DNA of 64,000 bases from ASV31 sp965229765 (GTDB taxonomy: Bacteria > Pseudomonadota > Alphaproteobacteria > Rhodobacterales > Rhodobacteraceae), in the NCBI GenBank assembly GCA_965229765.1, contig CBDDJT010000002.1:434001-498000 (forward strand). Direction: 5' to 3'. How positions within the stretch are numbered: the stretch's first letter is position 1; every line of letters begins with the position of its first letter. Under the pieces are notes generated by a model. The model was given only the letters and a program-made list of their open reading frames with translations, did not search any database and was not told where the DNA came from. Position numbers and translations under genes: made by a program. Below, in pieces: positions 8,248 to 17,623 of the stretch.

Positions 8248-9222
8248 ATGACGCGGCGGCGCGCCTTGCTGTTTGTTCTGGCGCTGGCGGCGCTGGCTCT
8301 GTGGGCCGGAAATGCCTCGATGCTGGCCGCGCGGGATGCGGGCGCGCCGCGGCTGTTGTCCCATCGCGGCGTGCATCAGACTTACGACCATGCCGGGCTG
8401 CAGCGCGATACCTGCACGGCGGACCGGGCGATCGCGCCGCTGTCGCCCACAATCGAGAACACCTTGCCGGCCTTTGCCGCTGCGTTTGCCGCCGGGGCGG
8501 AGATCGTCGAACTGGACGTGCATCCCACCACCGATGGCCGTTTCGCGGTGTTCCACGACTGGAGGCTGGAGTGCCGCACCGATGGTACGGGCGAGACGCG
8601 GGGGGCCGACATGGCCGCTTTGAAGGCGCTGGATGTGGGGTATGGATATACATTGGATGGGGGCGCAACGTTTCCGATGCGGGGCGCCGGTGTCGGGCTG
8701 ATGCCGACGCTGGACGAGGCCCTCGGGGCGTTTCCCGACGCGTTGTTTCTCGTAAACGTCAAGAGCCGCGATGCGGCCGAGGGGCAGGCGTTTGCCGACT
8801 GGCTGGCGGCGCATCCCGAGCTGGCGCCCCGGGTCTGGGGGTATGCGGGCCATTCGGCGCCGGTCGGGGCGGCTGTGGCGGCCCATCCGGGGCTGATCGG
8901 GGTGACGCGGGACGGGATCAAGGCCTGCGTGCTGCGCTATGCGGCCCTGGGCTGGTCGGGGCATGTGCCGGGTGCGTGCAGGGGCACCATCCTGTTTCTG
9001 CCGCAGAACGTGGGGCGCTGGCTGTGGGGCTGGCCGGCGCGGTTCCTGAACCGGATGGACCGGGTGGGCACCACGGTCGTCCTTCGCGCGCCATTGGCGG
9101 AAGGCGTGCCCGAAGGGATCGACACGTTGGAGCAGGCCCGCACGGTGCCCGAGGGTTTCGACCATGTGGTCTGGACCAATCGCATCCGCCTGGTCGCGCC
9201 CATTCTGCTGGAAGGGGGGTAG
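8248..9222 (+). CDS. glycerophosphodiester phosphodiesterase family protein
   Basis: The 324-residue protein has an N-terminal membrane or signal segment (about 5-23). GDPD motifs follow: S-H-R-G near residue 38, then E-N-T-L-P-A-F and E-L-D-V-H-P-T with V-F-H-D-W. These supply the metal ligands and catalytic His pair of the TIM-barrel GDPD fold. It would hydrolyse glycerophosphodiesters outside or at the membrane. It sits inside the peptide importer operon, 6 bases before dppB, which is unusual. The start at 8248 is preceded by GGAAAGG. Confidence 0.85.
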   Translation: MTRRRALLFVLALAALALWAGNASMLAARDAGAPRLLSHRGVHQTYDHAGLQRDTCTADRAIAPLSPTIENTLPAFAAAFAAGAEIVELDVHPTTDGRFAVFHDWRLECRTDGTGETRGADMAALKALDVGYGYTLDGGATFPMRGAGVGLMPTLDEALGAFPDALFLVNVKSRDAAEGQAFADWLAAHPELAPRVWGYAGHSAPVGAAVAAHPGLIGVTRDGIKACVLRYAALGWSGHVPGACRGTILFLPQNVGRWLWGWPARFLNRMDRVGTTVVLRAPLAEGVPEGIDTLEQARTVPEGFDHVVWTNRIRLVAPILLEGG

Positions 9223-9228
9223 GGACGC

Positions 9229-10176
9229 ATGGGCGGGTATATCGTGAAACGGCTGATCTCGGCGGTGCCGGTCCTTCTGGGCCTGACCGTGATCGTCTTT
9301 CTCATCATGGCGATGATCCCCGGCGACCCGGCCACGGCGATCCTGGGGTCCTATGCGACGCCCGAGAACGTCGAGAAGCTGAACCGTGACCTCGGGCTCG
9401 ATAAACCCTTGGTGCAGCGGTATTTCATCTGGCTCGGCAACATGCTGACCGGGGATTTCGGACGCTCCTTCTCGCTCAACCGGCCGGTGCTGGACGAGGT
9501 GATGGAGCGGTTCAACGCCACGCTGATCCTGGCGGGCACGGCCTTCGTGGCCTGTTCGGCGCTGGGGATCCTGGCCGGAGTGATCTCTGCCGCGCGGCAA
9601 TACGGGCTGGCGGACAAGGCGATCACCTTCGTGGTGCTGGTCGGCATCTCGGTGCCGTCCTTCTTTCTCGGCATGATGATGATCCTGCTTTTCGCGGTGA
9701 ACCTGCGCTGGCTGCCGGTGTCGGGAATGTACGCGATCTATGGCGGGGGCGACCTGCCGGATCTCTTGCGCCATCTGGCCATGCCCGCCACCGCGCTGGC
9801 GGTGGTGGCCACGGGCGTGATCGCGCGCCTGTCGCGTTCGGCCATGCTGGAGGTGCTGCGGCAGGACTACATCCGCACCGCGCGCGCCAAGGGCGTGCCC
9901 GAACGGCAGGTAATCGCGCGCCATGCCCTGCGGGCGGCGATGGTCTCTATCATCCCGGTGCTGGGGATCCAGGCGGGGTTCGTCCTGTCGGGCGCCGTCT
10001 ATATCGAGATCGTGTTCCAGTGGCCAGGCGTCGGCCGGATGCTGGTGGATGCGATCCTGAAGCGCGACATCCTGCTGGTGCAGGGCGGCGTGGTGCTGGT
10101 GGCGGGCTGCTACGTGCTGTTCAACATCGCGGTAGACGTGGCGCAGGCGCTTCTGGACCCGAGGATCAAGACATGA
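9229..10176 (+). CDS. dppB: peptide ABC transporter permease, DppB type
   Basis: This is a 315-residue inner-membrane permease with six predicted segments. The family start I-V-K-R-L-I-S-A-V-P-V-L-L-G-L-T and the EAA-loop region R-T-A-R-A-K-G-V-P-E-R-Q-V are present, with the closing motif V-F-Q-W-P-G-V-G-R-M-L-V-D-A-I. The gene overlaps the next one by ATGA, so the products should be made together. The exact substrate is unknown. Confidence 0.92.
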   Translation: MGGYIVKRLISAVPVLLGLTVIVFLIMAMIPGDPATAILGSYATPENVEKLNRDLGLDKPLVQRYFIWLGNMLTGDFGRSFSLNRPVLDEVMERFNATLILAGTAFVACSALGILAGVISAARQYGLADKAITFVVLVGISVPSFFLGMMMILLFAVNLRWLPVSGMYAIYGGGDLPDLLRHLAMPATALAVVATGVIARLSRSAMLEVLRQDYIRTARAKGVPERQVIARHALRAAMVSIIPVLGIQAGFVLSGAVYIEIVFQWPGVGRMLVDAILKRDILLVQGGVVLVAGCYVLFNIAVDVAQALLDPRIKT

Positions 10177-12056
10177 TCGCCTTCCTGCGGCTTCTGGCCC
10201 GCAACCGCCTGGCGCTGGCGGGGGGCGTGATCCTGCTGGCGGTGGTGCTGCTGGCGCTTGTCACGCCGCTGCTGCCGCTGCACGCGCCGAACGTCACCAA
10301 CACCGGCAACCGGTTCCAGCCGCCCCTGTCCCCCGGCCACCCGCTGGGGACCGACCACCTTGGCCGGGACCTTCTGTCCCGGCTGATGTGGGGCACGCGG
10401 CTGTCGCTGGCCGTTGGGTTTGCGGCGGCGACGATCGCCGCCGTGATCGGGTCGGCCATCGGGATCGTGGCGGGCTATTTCGGCGGGCGCACCGACAACC
10501 TCATCATGCGCGGCGTCGACATGCTGATGGCCTTTCCCTACATCCTTCTGGCGCTGGCCATCGTCGCGGCACTGGGGCCGGGGCTTGTGAACGCGCTGAT
10601 CGCGGTGGCCGCCGTCAACATCCCCTTCTTCGCGCGCAACATTCGCGGCATCACCGTGGGCATCGCGCACAAGGAGTTCATCGACGCCGCGCGGCTGGCG
10701 GGCAAGGGGCACGGGCGCATCCTGCTGACAGAGGTTCTGCCCAACGTCGTGCCGGTGATCGTGATCGCCATGTCCACCACCATCGGCTGGATGATCCTGG
10801 AAACCGCCGGGCTGTCGTTTCTGGGACTGGGCAGCCAGCCGCCGCAGGCCGACCTGGGGTCGATGCTGGGCGAGGCGCGCTCGGCGCTGATCACCAATCC
10901 GCATACCTCGGTGGTGCCGGGCATCATGATCTTCATCATCGTGATGTCGATCAACCTGCTGGGCGACGGGGTGCGCGACGCGCTCGATCCGCGCCTGCGG
11001 TCAGGCGCGCTGACCCGTCCGCGCCCGGCGACAGCGGTGCGGCGCGAGGGCCGCGTGCCCGCCGGGCCGGGCCGCGGGGTGCTGGACCTCAAGGAACTGG
11101 AGACGCAGTTCCACGTGGGATTCCGTGTCTACCGCGCGGTCAACGAGGTGAGCCTGAGCATCGCGCCGGGCGAATGTCTTGGCCTGATCGGGGAAAGCGG
11201 GTCGGGCAAGTCCGTCACGGCGCTGTCGGTCATGGGGCTTGTCGCCTCGCCTCCCGGCGTCATCACGGGGGGCGCGGTTTATCACGGGGACGAGGATCTT
11301 GTCGGGGCTTCGCACAAGCGGCTGCGGGCGCTGCGCGGCGACAAGGTGGCCTATATCTTTCAGGATCCGCTGTCGACGCTGCACCCGCTGATCCGCGTGG
11401 GCGAGCAACTGGCCGAGGCGATCCGGGTGCATCACGCCCTGCCCCGGGCGAAATTGCACGCTCGGGCGATCGAATTGCTGAAATCGGTGCGCATCCCCAA
11501 TCCCGAAAGCCGGATCGACGCATTTCCGCACGAGCTGTCGGGCGGGATGCGGCAACGGGTGGGCATCGCCATGGCGCTTGCGAACGAGCCCGAGCTGATC
11601 ATCGCGGACGAGCCCACGACGGCACTGGACGTGACCGTGCAGGCGCAGATCCTGTCGCTGCTGGACGACCTGAGGCGCGAGCGCGGGCTGGCGATCCTGT
11701 TCATCACCCATGATTTCGGCGTGGTCGCCCAGATGTGCGACCGGGTGGCGGTGATGTACGGCGGGCGCATCGTCGAGGAGGGGCCGACCGGGGACATGCT
11801 GGCCGCGCCCGCGCATCCCTACACCCGTCGCCTGAGCGCCTGCGTGCCCGGAACTGGGGCGGCGGACGGCGCGCGCTCGAGGCGATCCCCGGCCTGCCGC
11901 CGGCGGTGGACGACCTGCCGCCGGGCTGCGCCTTTGCCCCGCGCTGCGACAAGGCGCAGGACGCCTGCCGCGCCGCGCCGGTGGCGAGGACGGGCGACGG
12001 GGCACGGCGCGTGCGCTGCCATTTCCCGGAAACCCGGCGCGGAGGGGGCGGCATGA
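10173..12056 (+). CDS. DppC permease fused to DppD ATPase, frameshifted near its end
   Basis: Residues 1 to about 285 are a DppC permease (P-L-G-T-D-H-L-G-R-D-L-L-S-R; loop E-F-I-D-A-A-R-L-A-G). They continue without a stop into a DppD ATPase with Walker A G-E-S-G-S-G-K-S, signature L-S-G-G-M-R-Q-R and Walker B L-I-I-A-D-E-P-T. Such permease-ATPase fusions are known in this transporter family. Near 11847 the frame is lost: the expected C-terminal segment (L-E-A-I-P-G-L-P-P, then C-A-F-A-P-R-C) is in another frame. It returns near 12040-12048, where removing one G would give a clean ATGA overlap with dppF. One missing C and one extra G explain both. Confidence 0.8.
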   Translation: MIAFLRLLARNRLALAGGVILLAVVLLALVTPLLPLHAPNVTNTGNRFQPPLSPGHPLGTDHLGRDLLSRLMWGTRLSLAVGFAAATIAAVIGSAIGIVAGYFGGRTDNLIMRGVDMLMAFPYILLALAIVAALGPGLVNALIAVAAVNIPFFARNIRGITVGIAHKEFIDAARLAGKGHGRILLTEVLPNVVPVIVIAMSTTIGWMILETAGLSFLGLGSQPPQADLGSMLGEARSALITNPHTSVVPGIMIFIIVMSINLLGDGVRDALDPRLRSGALTRPRPATAVRREGRVPAGPGRGVLDLKELETQFHVGFRVYRAVNEVSLSIAPGECLGLIGESGSGKSVTALSVMGLVASPPGVITGGAVYHGDEDLVGASHKRLRALRGDKVAYIFQDPLSTLHPLIRVGEQLAEAIRVHHALPRAKLHARAIELLKSVRIPNPESRIDAFPHELSGGMRQRVGIAMALANEPELIIADEPTTALDVTVQAQILSLLDDLRRERGLAILFITHDFGVVAQMCDRVAVMYGGRIVEEGPTGDMLAAPAHPYTRRLSACVPGTGAADGARSRRSPACRRRWTTCRRAAPLPRAATRRRTPAAPRRWRGRATGHGACAAISRKPGAEGAA

Positions 12057-13016
12057 CGACGGCGCTGCGGATCGAGAACCTGTCCAGGACATTTGCCGTC
12101 GGCAAGCGGCTGATCGGGCCGCCACGGGCGCAGGTGCGCGCCGTGCGGCCCGTGTCCCTGAGCGTCGAGACCGGGGAAACCCTTGGGATCGTGGGGGAAA
12201 GCGGCTGCGGCAAGTCTACCCTTGCGCGGATGCTTGTCGGGCTGGAGCCGCCAACGACCGGCACAATCGAGATCGAGGGCCATGCCTTCGACAACGCCGA
12301 TCCCGCCGCCTTCGGGCGGATGATCCAGTATGTGTTCCAGGACCCGATATCGAGCCTGAACCCCCGCAAGTCGATCCGCGCGATCATGGAAGCGCCCGCT
12401 GCGCCGGCTGCATGGCATGGACCGCGCCGCGCGCGCGGCGCGGATCTCCGAGATCTTCGCCTCGGTGAACCTGCGAGAAACCTTTCTCGACCGGTTCCCG
12501 CACGAGTTCTCCGGCGGGCAGGCCCAGCGGATCGGGGTGGCCCGGGCGCTGGCCGCCGCGCCGCGGATCCTTGTGCTGGACGAACCGGTGTCGGCGCTGG
12601 ACGTCTCGGTTCAGGCGCAGGTTCTGAACCTTCCTGGCGGGGCTGCGTGAAGAGTTCAACCTCACCTATCTGTTCATCAGCCACGATCTGGCGGTCGTCG
12701 AGGCGGTCAGCGACCGTGTGGCGGTGATGTATTTCGGCGCCGTGGTCGAGATCGGATCGGCGCGCCGCATCTTCACGGCGCCGCGTCATCCGTATACCAA
12801 GCTACTGGCCGACAGTGCACCGGTGGTGGGGCGGCCCCTGTCCGCCCCCGAGGGCAAGGATACTGACCTGCCCGATCCGCTGAACCCGCCAGACAGGCTG
12901 CGCCTTTGCGGCGCGATGTCCCCGCGCATCGGACTTGTGCCCGGCGCGCAGAGCCGGATCTGCGGCAGATGCAGGAGGATCAGTTTGCGGCGTGTCACCA
13001 CCCCCTCGATGGCTGA
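12053..13016 (+). pseudogene. dppF: peptide ABC transporter ATPase DppF, four frameshifts
   Basis: All DppF elements are present but spread over different frames: Walker A G-E-S-G-C-G-K-S, V-F-Q-D-P-I-S-S-L-N-P, signature F-S-G-G-Q-A-Q-R and Walker B I-L-V-L-D-E-P-V. The H-loop I-S-H-D-L and the cysteine-rich end G-C-A-F-A-A-R-C-P follow. One extra base each near 12394-12399, 12633, 12890-12895 and 12940 accounts for the breaks, and removing them gives an ORF ending at 13016. The conserved coding content on both sides of each break suggests sequence error, not old decay. As written, no functional ATPase could be translated. Confidence 0.75.
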
Positions 13017-13777
13017 ACAGGCGCCCGAGCCCACGCCGCCCACCCGCCTGAGCCGTCCCGCGCATGTGGCCGAGGAGATCAAGAAACTGGTCGTCTCGCG
13101 CAACATGGCGCCGGGTGACAGGCTTCCGGGCGAACAGGAACTGATGGACCATTTCGGCATGGCCAAGGGGACCATCCGCGAGGCCATGCGCATCCTCGAG
13201 GCGCAGGGGCTGGTCAAGGACGCGCACTGGCCCGGGCGGGGGCAGCTTTGTTCATGCCGTGTCCGAGGAACGGGCGCGCGCGCTTCTGGGAAACTACTTC
13301 TATTTCAAGAACCTGACGGTCGCCAACATCTACGACATCCGTATCGCACTGGAGCCGGAGGTGGCCGCAAGCCTGGCCGGCAAGCTGGACGAGGACGCCC
13401 TTGGCGCGCTGGAGCGCAACATCAGCCGCTACGCCAAGCCCCCCGCCTCTCTGGAAGAGGACCGCGCCCAGCATGTCGCATCGCTCGACTTCCACCAGAT
13501 GCTTGCGGGGCACGCCGAGAACGCGCTTCTGGGGTTCCTGATAGGGTTCATGGCGTCGATGCTGTCGGACCTGACGGTGCATCGCCGCCTGTATGAGCCG
13601 CGCAACTACGACCTTTGGCGCAAGGGCCGGGACTACCAGCGCGACCTTGTGGATGCGCTGCGCCTGGGCGACGCGGCGGCGGCGCGCCGGATCATGTCCG
13701 ACCACATGCACGCCGCGCGCCGCCTGATGGTCGAACAGGAAGCAAAGATGGCGCGCCGCTTTCCCTCGGGCTGGTAG
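13009..13777 (+). pseudogene. GntR/FCD transcriptional regulator, one frameshift
   Basis: The N-terminal part has a GntR winged helix (A-E-E-I-K-K-L-V, G-D-R-L-P-G-E-Q-E-L, M-A-K-G-T-I-R-E-A-M-R-I-L-E-A-Q-G-L-V). The C-terminal part is an all-helical FCD-type ligand domain. The two lie in different frames; one extra G near 13218 separates them, and removing it restores the usual G-P-G-G-G-S-F-V link. The start may be the ATG at 13009, which overlaps the end of dppF, or a TTG at 12985 with GGAGG 7 bases before it. As last gene of the peptide transporter operon it probably regulates that operon, perhaps through the paired site at 6440-6483. Confidence 0.75.
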
Positions 13778-13781
13778 GCGC

Positions 13782-15222
13782 TCAGGCCGCCAGCCGCGCC
13801 CGGCGGTCGCGATCGTCCTGCACCAGCGCCCTGTGCAGGGCCGTGGTCGTGCGGTCCATGTCGTCGCGCGGCACCACGAATTGCGCATCCACGCTGCGGG
13901 ATGTCTGAAGGATGCCCACCGGCACGACCCCCTCGGCGTCCAGCGCTTCAAGCCCGCGGCGCATCACGCTCAGCCCCGAGATGTCGCGCCCGATGGCGGC
14001 CACCAGTCCCAACGCGCGCACGCTGACCGCCGCGCCCGGATAGTGCCGCACCAGTTCGGCCTGCACCCGCTTGACCCGCTTCAGCGGGGTGTCGACGTAA
14101 TGCGTGATGGTGTTGGCGTTCGACGCCTTCGACACGATGCGCACGTTGTGGCGCGTCAGCACCTCCAGCACCTTCGCGTCGTACCCTTTCACGCCCACCA
14201 TGTCCTGTTCGAACAGCTCCAGCGCATGAACCGGGATGCCCGTGACCATCTCGACGCGCGGGGTGTCGGTCGCGGCCTCGTCGATCAGGGTGCCGGGGTC
14301 CCCGGGATCGAAGGCGTTGGTCACGCGCAGAGGAATGCCCGCCTGGCGCAGCGTCTTGGCCGCGCGGGGGTGGATCGCCTCCATCCCCATGTTCGACAGG
14401 TGGTCGGCCACGTCGTAATTGGTATGGCCAAGCTTGACGACGTTCTCCCTCGCCCACCAGCCGGGGATCGGCCGAGGACAGGTGGAACTCCTTGTGGATG
14501 ATCGCCTCTGCCGCGCCGGTCAGGGCGGCGATCCGGCTGAACGTGACCTCGGAATAGCCCCGGTCGAACCGGTTCATCAGTCCCTCGGCGCACTGGGCAT
14601 AGCCGGTGACAATGGGCAGTTCGGTCGAGAGATCCACGTCGCGCAGCCCGGCGACAATGCGCTCGTCCAGGCTGTGCTCTGTCTCGTCGCGCCAGCCGGA
14701 AAGATCGACGAAACGCGCCGCCACCCCGGCCCGGTTGAGAAGCTGCGCGGTGACGAAGGCGGAGTGCGCCTCGCCCAGGCCCGAAAGCAGTTCGCGGATG
14801 ACGGCCATGTGCTGGCTGAGCCTGAAATGCCCGTAGGAGCACAGCCGCTGAAGGTCGATCAGGCAAGAGCGCGCGCCCTCGATCCGGTCGCGCACGAAAT
14901 CGTCGGCGGACTGACGGTCGCCGGGATGATCCAGCACCTTGCGGTGTGCCGTGCCCATCGCCTCGCCGACAGCGGTCAGGGCATCCAGCCACGCATGATC
15001 GGTCTCTGACGCCGAGAACAGCGCATAGACGCCGGGGGCGCCGGTCTTCTTGTCCTCGAGCAGCAGGTTGGTGATCCCGCCGTAGGCCGAGACGACGAAC
15101 ACCCGATTGTAAAGCGCCGCGCCGTCGCGGCCGCCGAGGAACAGGCTCTCCAGCAGCTCTTTCGAACGGCCCATCGAGGTGCCGCCGATCTTTTCGACCG
15201 TGTGTCGCTTGGATTTGGTCAC
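13782..15222 (-). pseudogene. ask: ectoine-specific aspartokinase, one frameshift
   Basis: The kinase makes aspartyl phosphate, the first step toward ectoine. The N-terminus reads V-E-K-I-G-G-T-S-M-G, the conserved aspartokinase nucleotide-binding start. The C-terminal part has the tandem ACT-like region (N-T-I-T-H-Y-V, A-A-I-G-R-D-I-S). The reading frame breaks near 14447-14449, where a CCC run on the plus strand (GGG in the gene) appears one base too long. Shortening it restores L-V-G-E-E-N-V-V-K-L-G-H-T-N-Y. The start is a GTG at 15222. It lies 69 bases after ectC, as in many ectABC-ask operons. The feedback-resistant Ask_Ect class is inferred from context only. Confidence 0.82.
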
Positions 15223-15291
15223 TTTATTCTCGCCAGCCCCTTCGGGCGGCGTCCCTCTTGTCTGGTCCTGCGTCGGTTGGCGCGCGGTGCC

Positions 15292-15675
15292 CTAGTCGGC
15301 GGGCGCGTAGGATCCGTCGGCGCGGTGGACCTCTGTACCGGTCACGGGCGGATTGAAGACGCAGGCCAGGACCAGTTCCGACTCCGCCACCAGCCGGTGA
15401 TGATCGTGCTTGTCGAGCGCGTACATCACGCCGGGCCGGATGCGGTGCGTCTGGCCCGTGGCAAGATCGGTGATCGCGCCCGTGCCCGAGATGCAATACA
15501 CGCTCTCGAAGTGGTGCTTGTAGTGGAACTCGTGCTCGGACCCGGCCTCGATGGTGGTGATGTGAAAGGAGAACCCCATCCCGTCATCGGCCAGAAGCAT
15601 CCGCACCGAATTCCACCTTGCGTCAGAGACCGAGCGGTCGGTGCCCTTCAGGACGTTGAAGTCGCGTACGATCAT
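15292..15675 (-). CDS. ectC: L-ectoine synthase
   Basis: This cupin enzyme cyclises N-gamma-acetyl-L-2,4-diaminobutyrate to ectoine. The 127-residue protein begins M-I-V-R-D-F-N-V-L-K-G-T-D-R and has the cupin metal and substrate region E-F-H-Y-K-H-H-F-E-S-V-Y-C-I-S-G. The ending L-A-C-V-F-N-P-P-V-T-G is also typical of EctC. It starts 5 bases after ectB ends. No ectD hydroxylase follows, so hydroxyectoine is not predicted from this locus. Confidence 0.97.
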   Translation of the reverse strand: MIVRDFNVLKGTDRSVSDARWNSVRMLLADDGMGFSFHITTIEAGSEHEFHYKHHFESVYCISGTGAITDLATGQTHRIRPGVMYALDKHDHHRLVAESELVLACVFNPPVTGTEVHRADGSYAPAD

Positions 15676-15680
15676 CTGTC

Positions 15681-16970
15681 TTACTCCGCTGCCATCCTGG
15701 TGGATTGCGCACAGGCTTTCACCGCCGTTTCGAGGATGTCGAGCCCCTCGTCCATCAGCGCGGCGGGGATCGTCAGGGGCGCCAGAACCTTGACCACCTC
15801 GTCATGGGCGCCCGATGTCTCGATGATGAGCCCCAGTTCGAAACAGCGCGCGCAGATCGCGCCGGCCATGTCGCCGCTGCCCATGTCGATGCCCCGCATC
15901 ATGCCACGGCCCTTGACCGTCGCCCCGGGCACCTGCGCCGCGATCTCGGCCAGCCGCTGGCCCAGCCGTTCGCCCTTGGCCTGAACCTCACGGGTGAAAT
16001 CATTGCCGGACCAGAACTTTTCCAGCGCCACGCGCGCGGTCACGAAGGCATGGGTGTTACCGCGGAAGGTGCCGTTGTGCTCTGCCGGGGACCAGATGTC
16101 ATGTTCGGGCTTCAAGAGAAGCGCGGCAAAGGGCAGCCCCATGCCCGACAGCGACTTGGCCATGGTCACCATGTCAGGGTCCACGTCCCAGCCGTCGAAG
16201 CCGAAGAAACCGCCCGTGCGCCCGCATCCCGACTGGATGTCGTCGATGATGAGAAGGGCGCCATGCCGTCTGGACAGCCGCGACAACCCTTCGAGCCAGC
16301 CGCGCGAGGCTGCGTTCAGGCCGCCCTCGCCCTGCACCGGTTCGACGATGAAGGCCGCCGGCGCATCGAGCCCGCTGGAGGGATTGTCCAGCATCGCCTG
16401 AAGCTGGGCCAGCGTGTCCGCGTCGGGGCCGAAGGCGCCCTCGTAGGGCATCCGCGCGACCCCGTTCAGGGGCGTGCCCGCCCCGCCCCGCTTGCCCGCG
16501 TTGCCGGTCAGCGACAGCGCGCCCAGCGTCATGCCGTGAAACCCGTTCGTGAAGGACACGATCGTCTCGCGCCCGGTGACCTTGCGCGCCAGTTTCATCG
16601 CCGCCTCGACGGCATTGGTGCCGGTGGGTCCTGTCATCATGACCTTGTGCGTCATCCCGCGCGGGGCAAGGATCAGCCGCTCGAACGTTTCAAGAAAGCG
16701 CGCCTTTTCATCGGTGTACATGTCCAGGGCATGGGTGATCCCGTCGCGCGCAATGTGGTCGACAAGCGCCGCCTTCATGTCCGGGTCGTTGTGCCCGTAG
16801 TTCAGCGAGGAACAGCCGGCCAGAAAGTCGATGTACGACGTGCCCGCCGCATCCGTCAGGATCGCGCCCTCGGCGCGCGTGAACGTGGTGGGAAAGCTGC
16901 GGCAATAGCTGCGAACCTCGGATTCGCGGCGCGAAAAGATGTCGTGTTCGGCTGTCTTTGCAGTCGACAT
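15681..16970 (-). CDS. ectB: diaminobutyrate-2-oxoglutarate transaminase
   Basis: This PLP enzyme converts aspartate semialdehyde to L-2,4-diaminobutyrate, using glutamate as amino donor. The 429-residue protein shows F-L-A-G-C-S-S-L-N-Y-G-H-N-D-P near the start. The class-III aminotransferase D-D-I-Q-S-G-C-G-R-T-G-G and the PLP lysine in M-V-T-M-A-K-S-L-S-G follow. It lies between ectA and ectC. A ribosome site (AGAGG) precedes the ATG at 16970. Confidence 0.97.
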   Translation of the reverse strand: MSTAKTAEHDIFSRRESEVRSYCRSFPTTFTRAEGAILTDAAGTSYIDFLAGCSSLNYGHNDPDMKAALVDHIARDGITHALDMYTDEKARFLETFERLILAPRGMTHKVMMTGPTGTNAVEAAMKLARKVTGRETIVSFTNGFHGMTLGALSLTGNAGKRGGAGTPLNGVARMPYEGAFGPDADTLAQLQAMLDNPSSGLDAPAAFIVEPVQGEGGLNAASRGWLEGLSRLSRRHGALLIIDDIQSGCGRTGGFFGFDGWDVDPDMVTMAKSLSGMGLPFAALLLKPEHDIWSPAEHNGTFRGNTHAFVTARVALEKFWSGNDFTREVQAKGERLGQRLAEIAAQVPGATVKGRGMMRGIDMGSGDMAGAICARCFELGLIIETSGAHDEVVKVLAPLTIPAALMDEGLDILETAVKACAQSTRMAAE

Positions 16971-17015
16971 GAAGATACCTCTGGGGTTGGATCTGAAAAG
17001 GGTCGGAAGCGCAGC

Positions 17016-17546
17016 CTAGGCCGCCAGCCGCATGGGCCGGGCCAAGCTGATGGTGACCATGTGCTCGGTCGCGTGTGCGCCGTTGAAATGGTTGTGCTTG
17101 ATGAAGTGCGGCACACTGTCCAGCGCCTCGGCGTTCCGCTCGGCAAAGCGGCTGAACAGGGTCCATGACGCCGCGTTGTCGGCGGTGATGGTGGTCCGAA
17201 GGCGCCTGACCGCCCGGCATTCGGGGCGCGACAGGATCGCCTTCAGCATCCGCCCGCCAAGCCCGTGCCCACGGGCATGTTCGGCCACCGCCACCTGCCA
17301 GACGAAAAGCGTGCCGTCCTCGCCCGGCGGGCAATAGGCCGAAACCCAGCCGGCCAGCCGGCCGTCGATTTCCGCGATCACGCAGGTGTCCCGGAAATGG
17401 CCGCATTGCAGAAGGTTGCAATACAGCGAGTTCCGGTCGAGCGGCGGACACGCGCGGATCAGCGCCCATATGGCCGGCCCGTCGGTGTCGTCGGGCTTGC
17501 GAAATGTCACCGCCGGGGCGGCGGATGGCGCAACATCTTTTGGCAT
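17016..17546 (-). CDS. ectA: L-2,4-diaminobutyric acid acetyltransferase
   Basis: This GNAT enzyme acetylates the gamma-amino group of diaminobutyrate. The 176-residue protein carries the EctA motifs D-R-N-S-L-Y-C-N-L-L-Q-C-G-H-F and the acetyl-CoA-binding H-A-R-G-H-G-L-G-G-R-M-L. A typical N-A-A-S-W-T-L-F segment follows. It is the first gene of the ectoine operon and is transcribed from a recognisable promoter at 17595-17623. Confidence 0.96.
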   Translation of the reverse strand: MPKDVAPSAAPAVTFRKPDDTDGPAIWALIRACPPLDRNSLYCNLLQCGHFRDTCVIAEIDGRLAGWVSAYCPPGEDGTLFVWQVAVAEHARGHGLGGRMLKAILSRPECRAVRRLRTTITADNAASWTLFSRFAERNAEALDSVPHFIKHNHFNGAHATEHMVTISLARPMRLAA

Positions 17547-17594
17547 CTGTCCTGCTCTCTCCGGTCTGCCGGCATGAACGCCGTGCTCTTCGAT

Positions 17595-17623
17595 GTTATA
17601 TAGTTCGCAATACGAAGTTTCAA
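17595..17623 (-). promoter_or_regulatory. ectA promoter with repressor palindrome in the spacer
   Basis: On the minus strand, TTGAAA (17618-17623) and TATAAC (17595-17600) are separated by 17 bases, a good sigma-70-type promoter pointing to ectA. The spacer holds the inverted repeat TTCG-N5-CGAA (17604-17616). The motif CAATACG is also repeated directly at 17608-17614 and 17621-17627. A MarR protein bound there would block RNA polymerase, matching the known mode of EctR in methylotrophs. Confidence 0.65.

Noticed and set aside
7942..9924. 660-codon minus-strand frame opposite the GDPD and dppB genes
   Set aside because: Shadow frame; the plus-strand genes carry clear family motifs.
12053..13777. 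Programmed frameshifting as the cause of the dppF and GntR breaks
   Set aside because: Five separate breaks within this stretch, without slippery heptamers or downstream structures, are not credible as programmed events.
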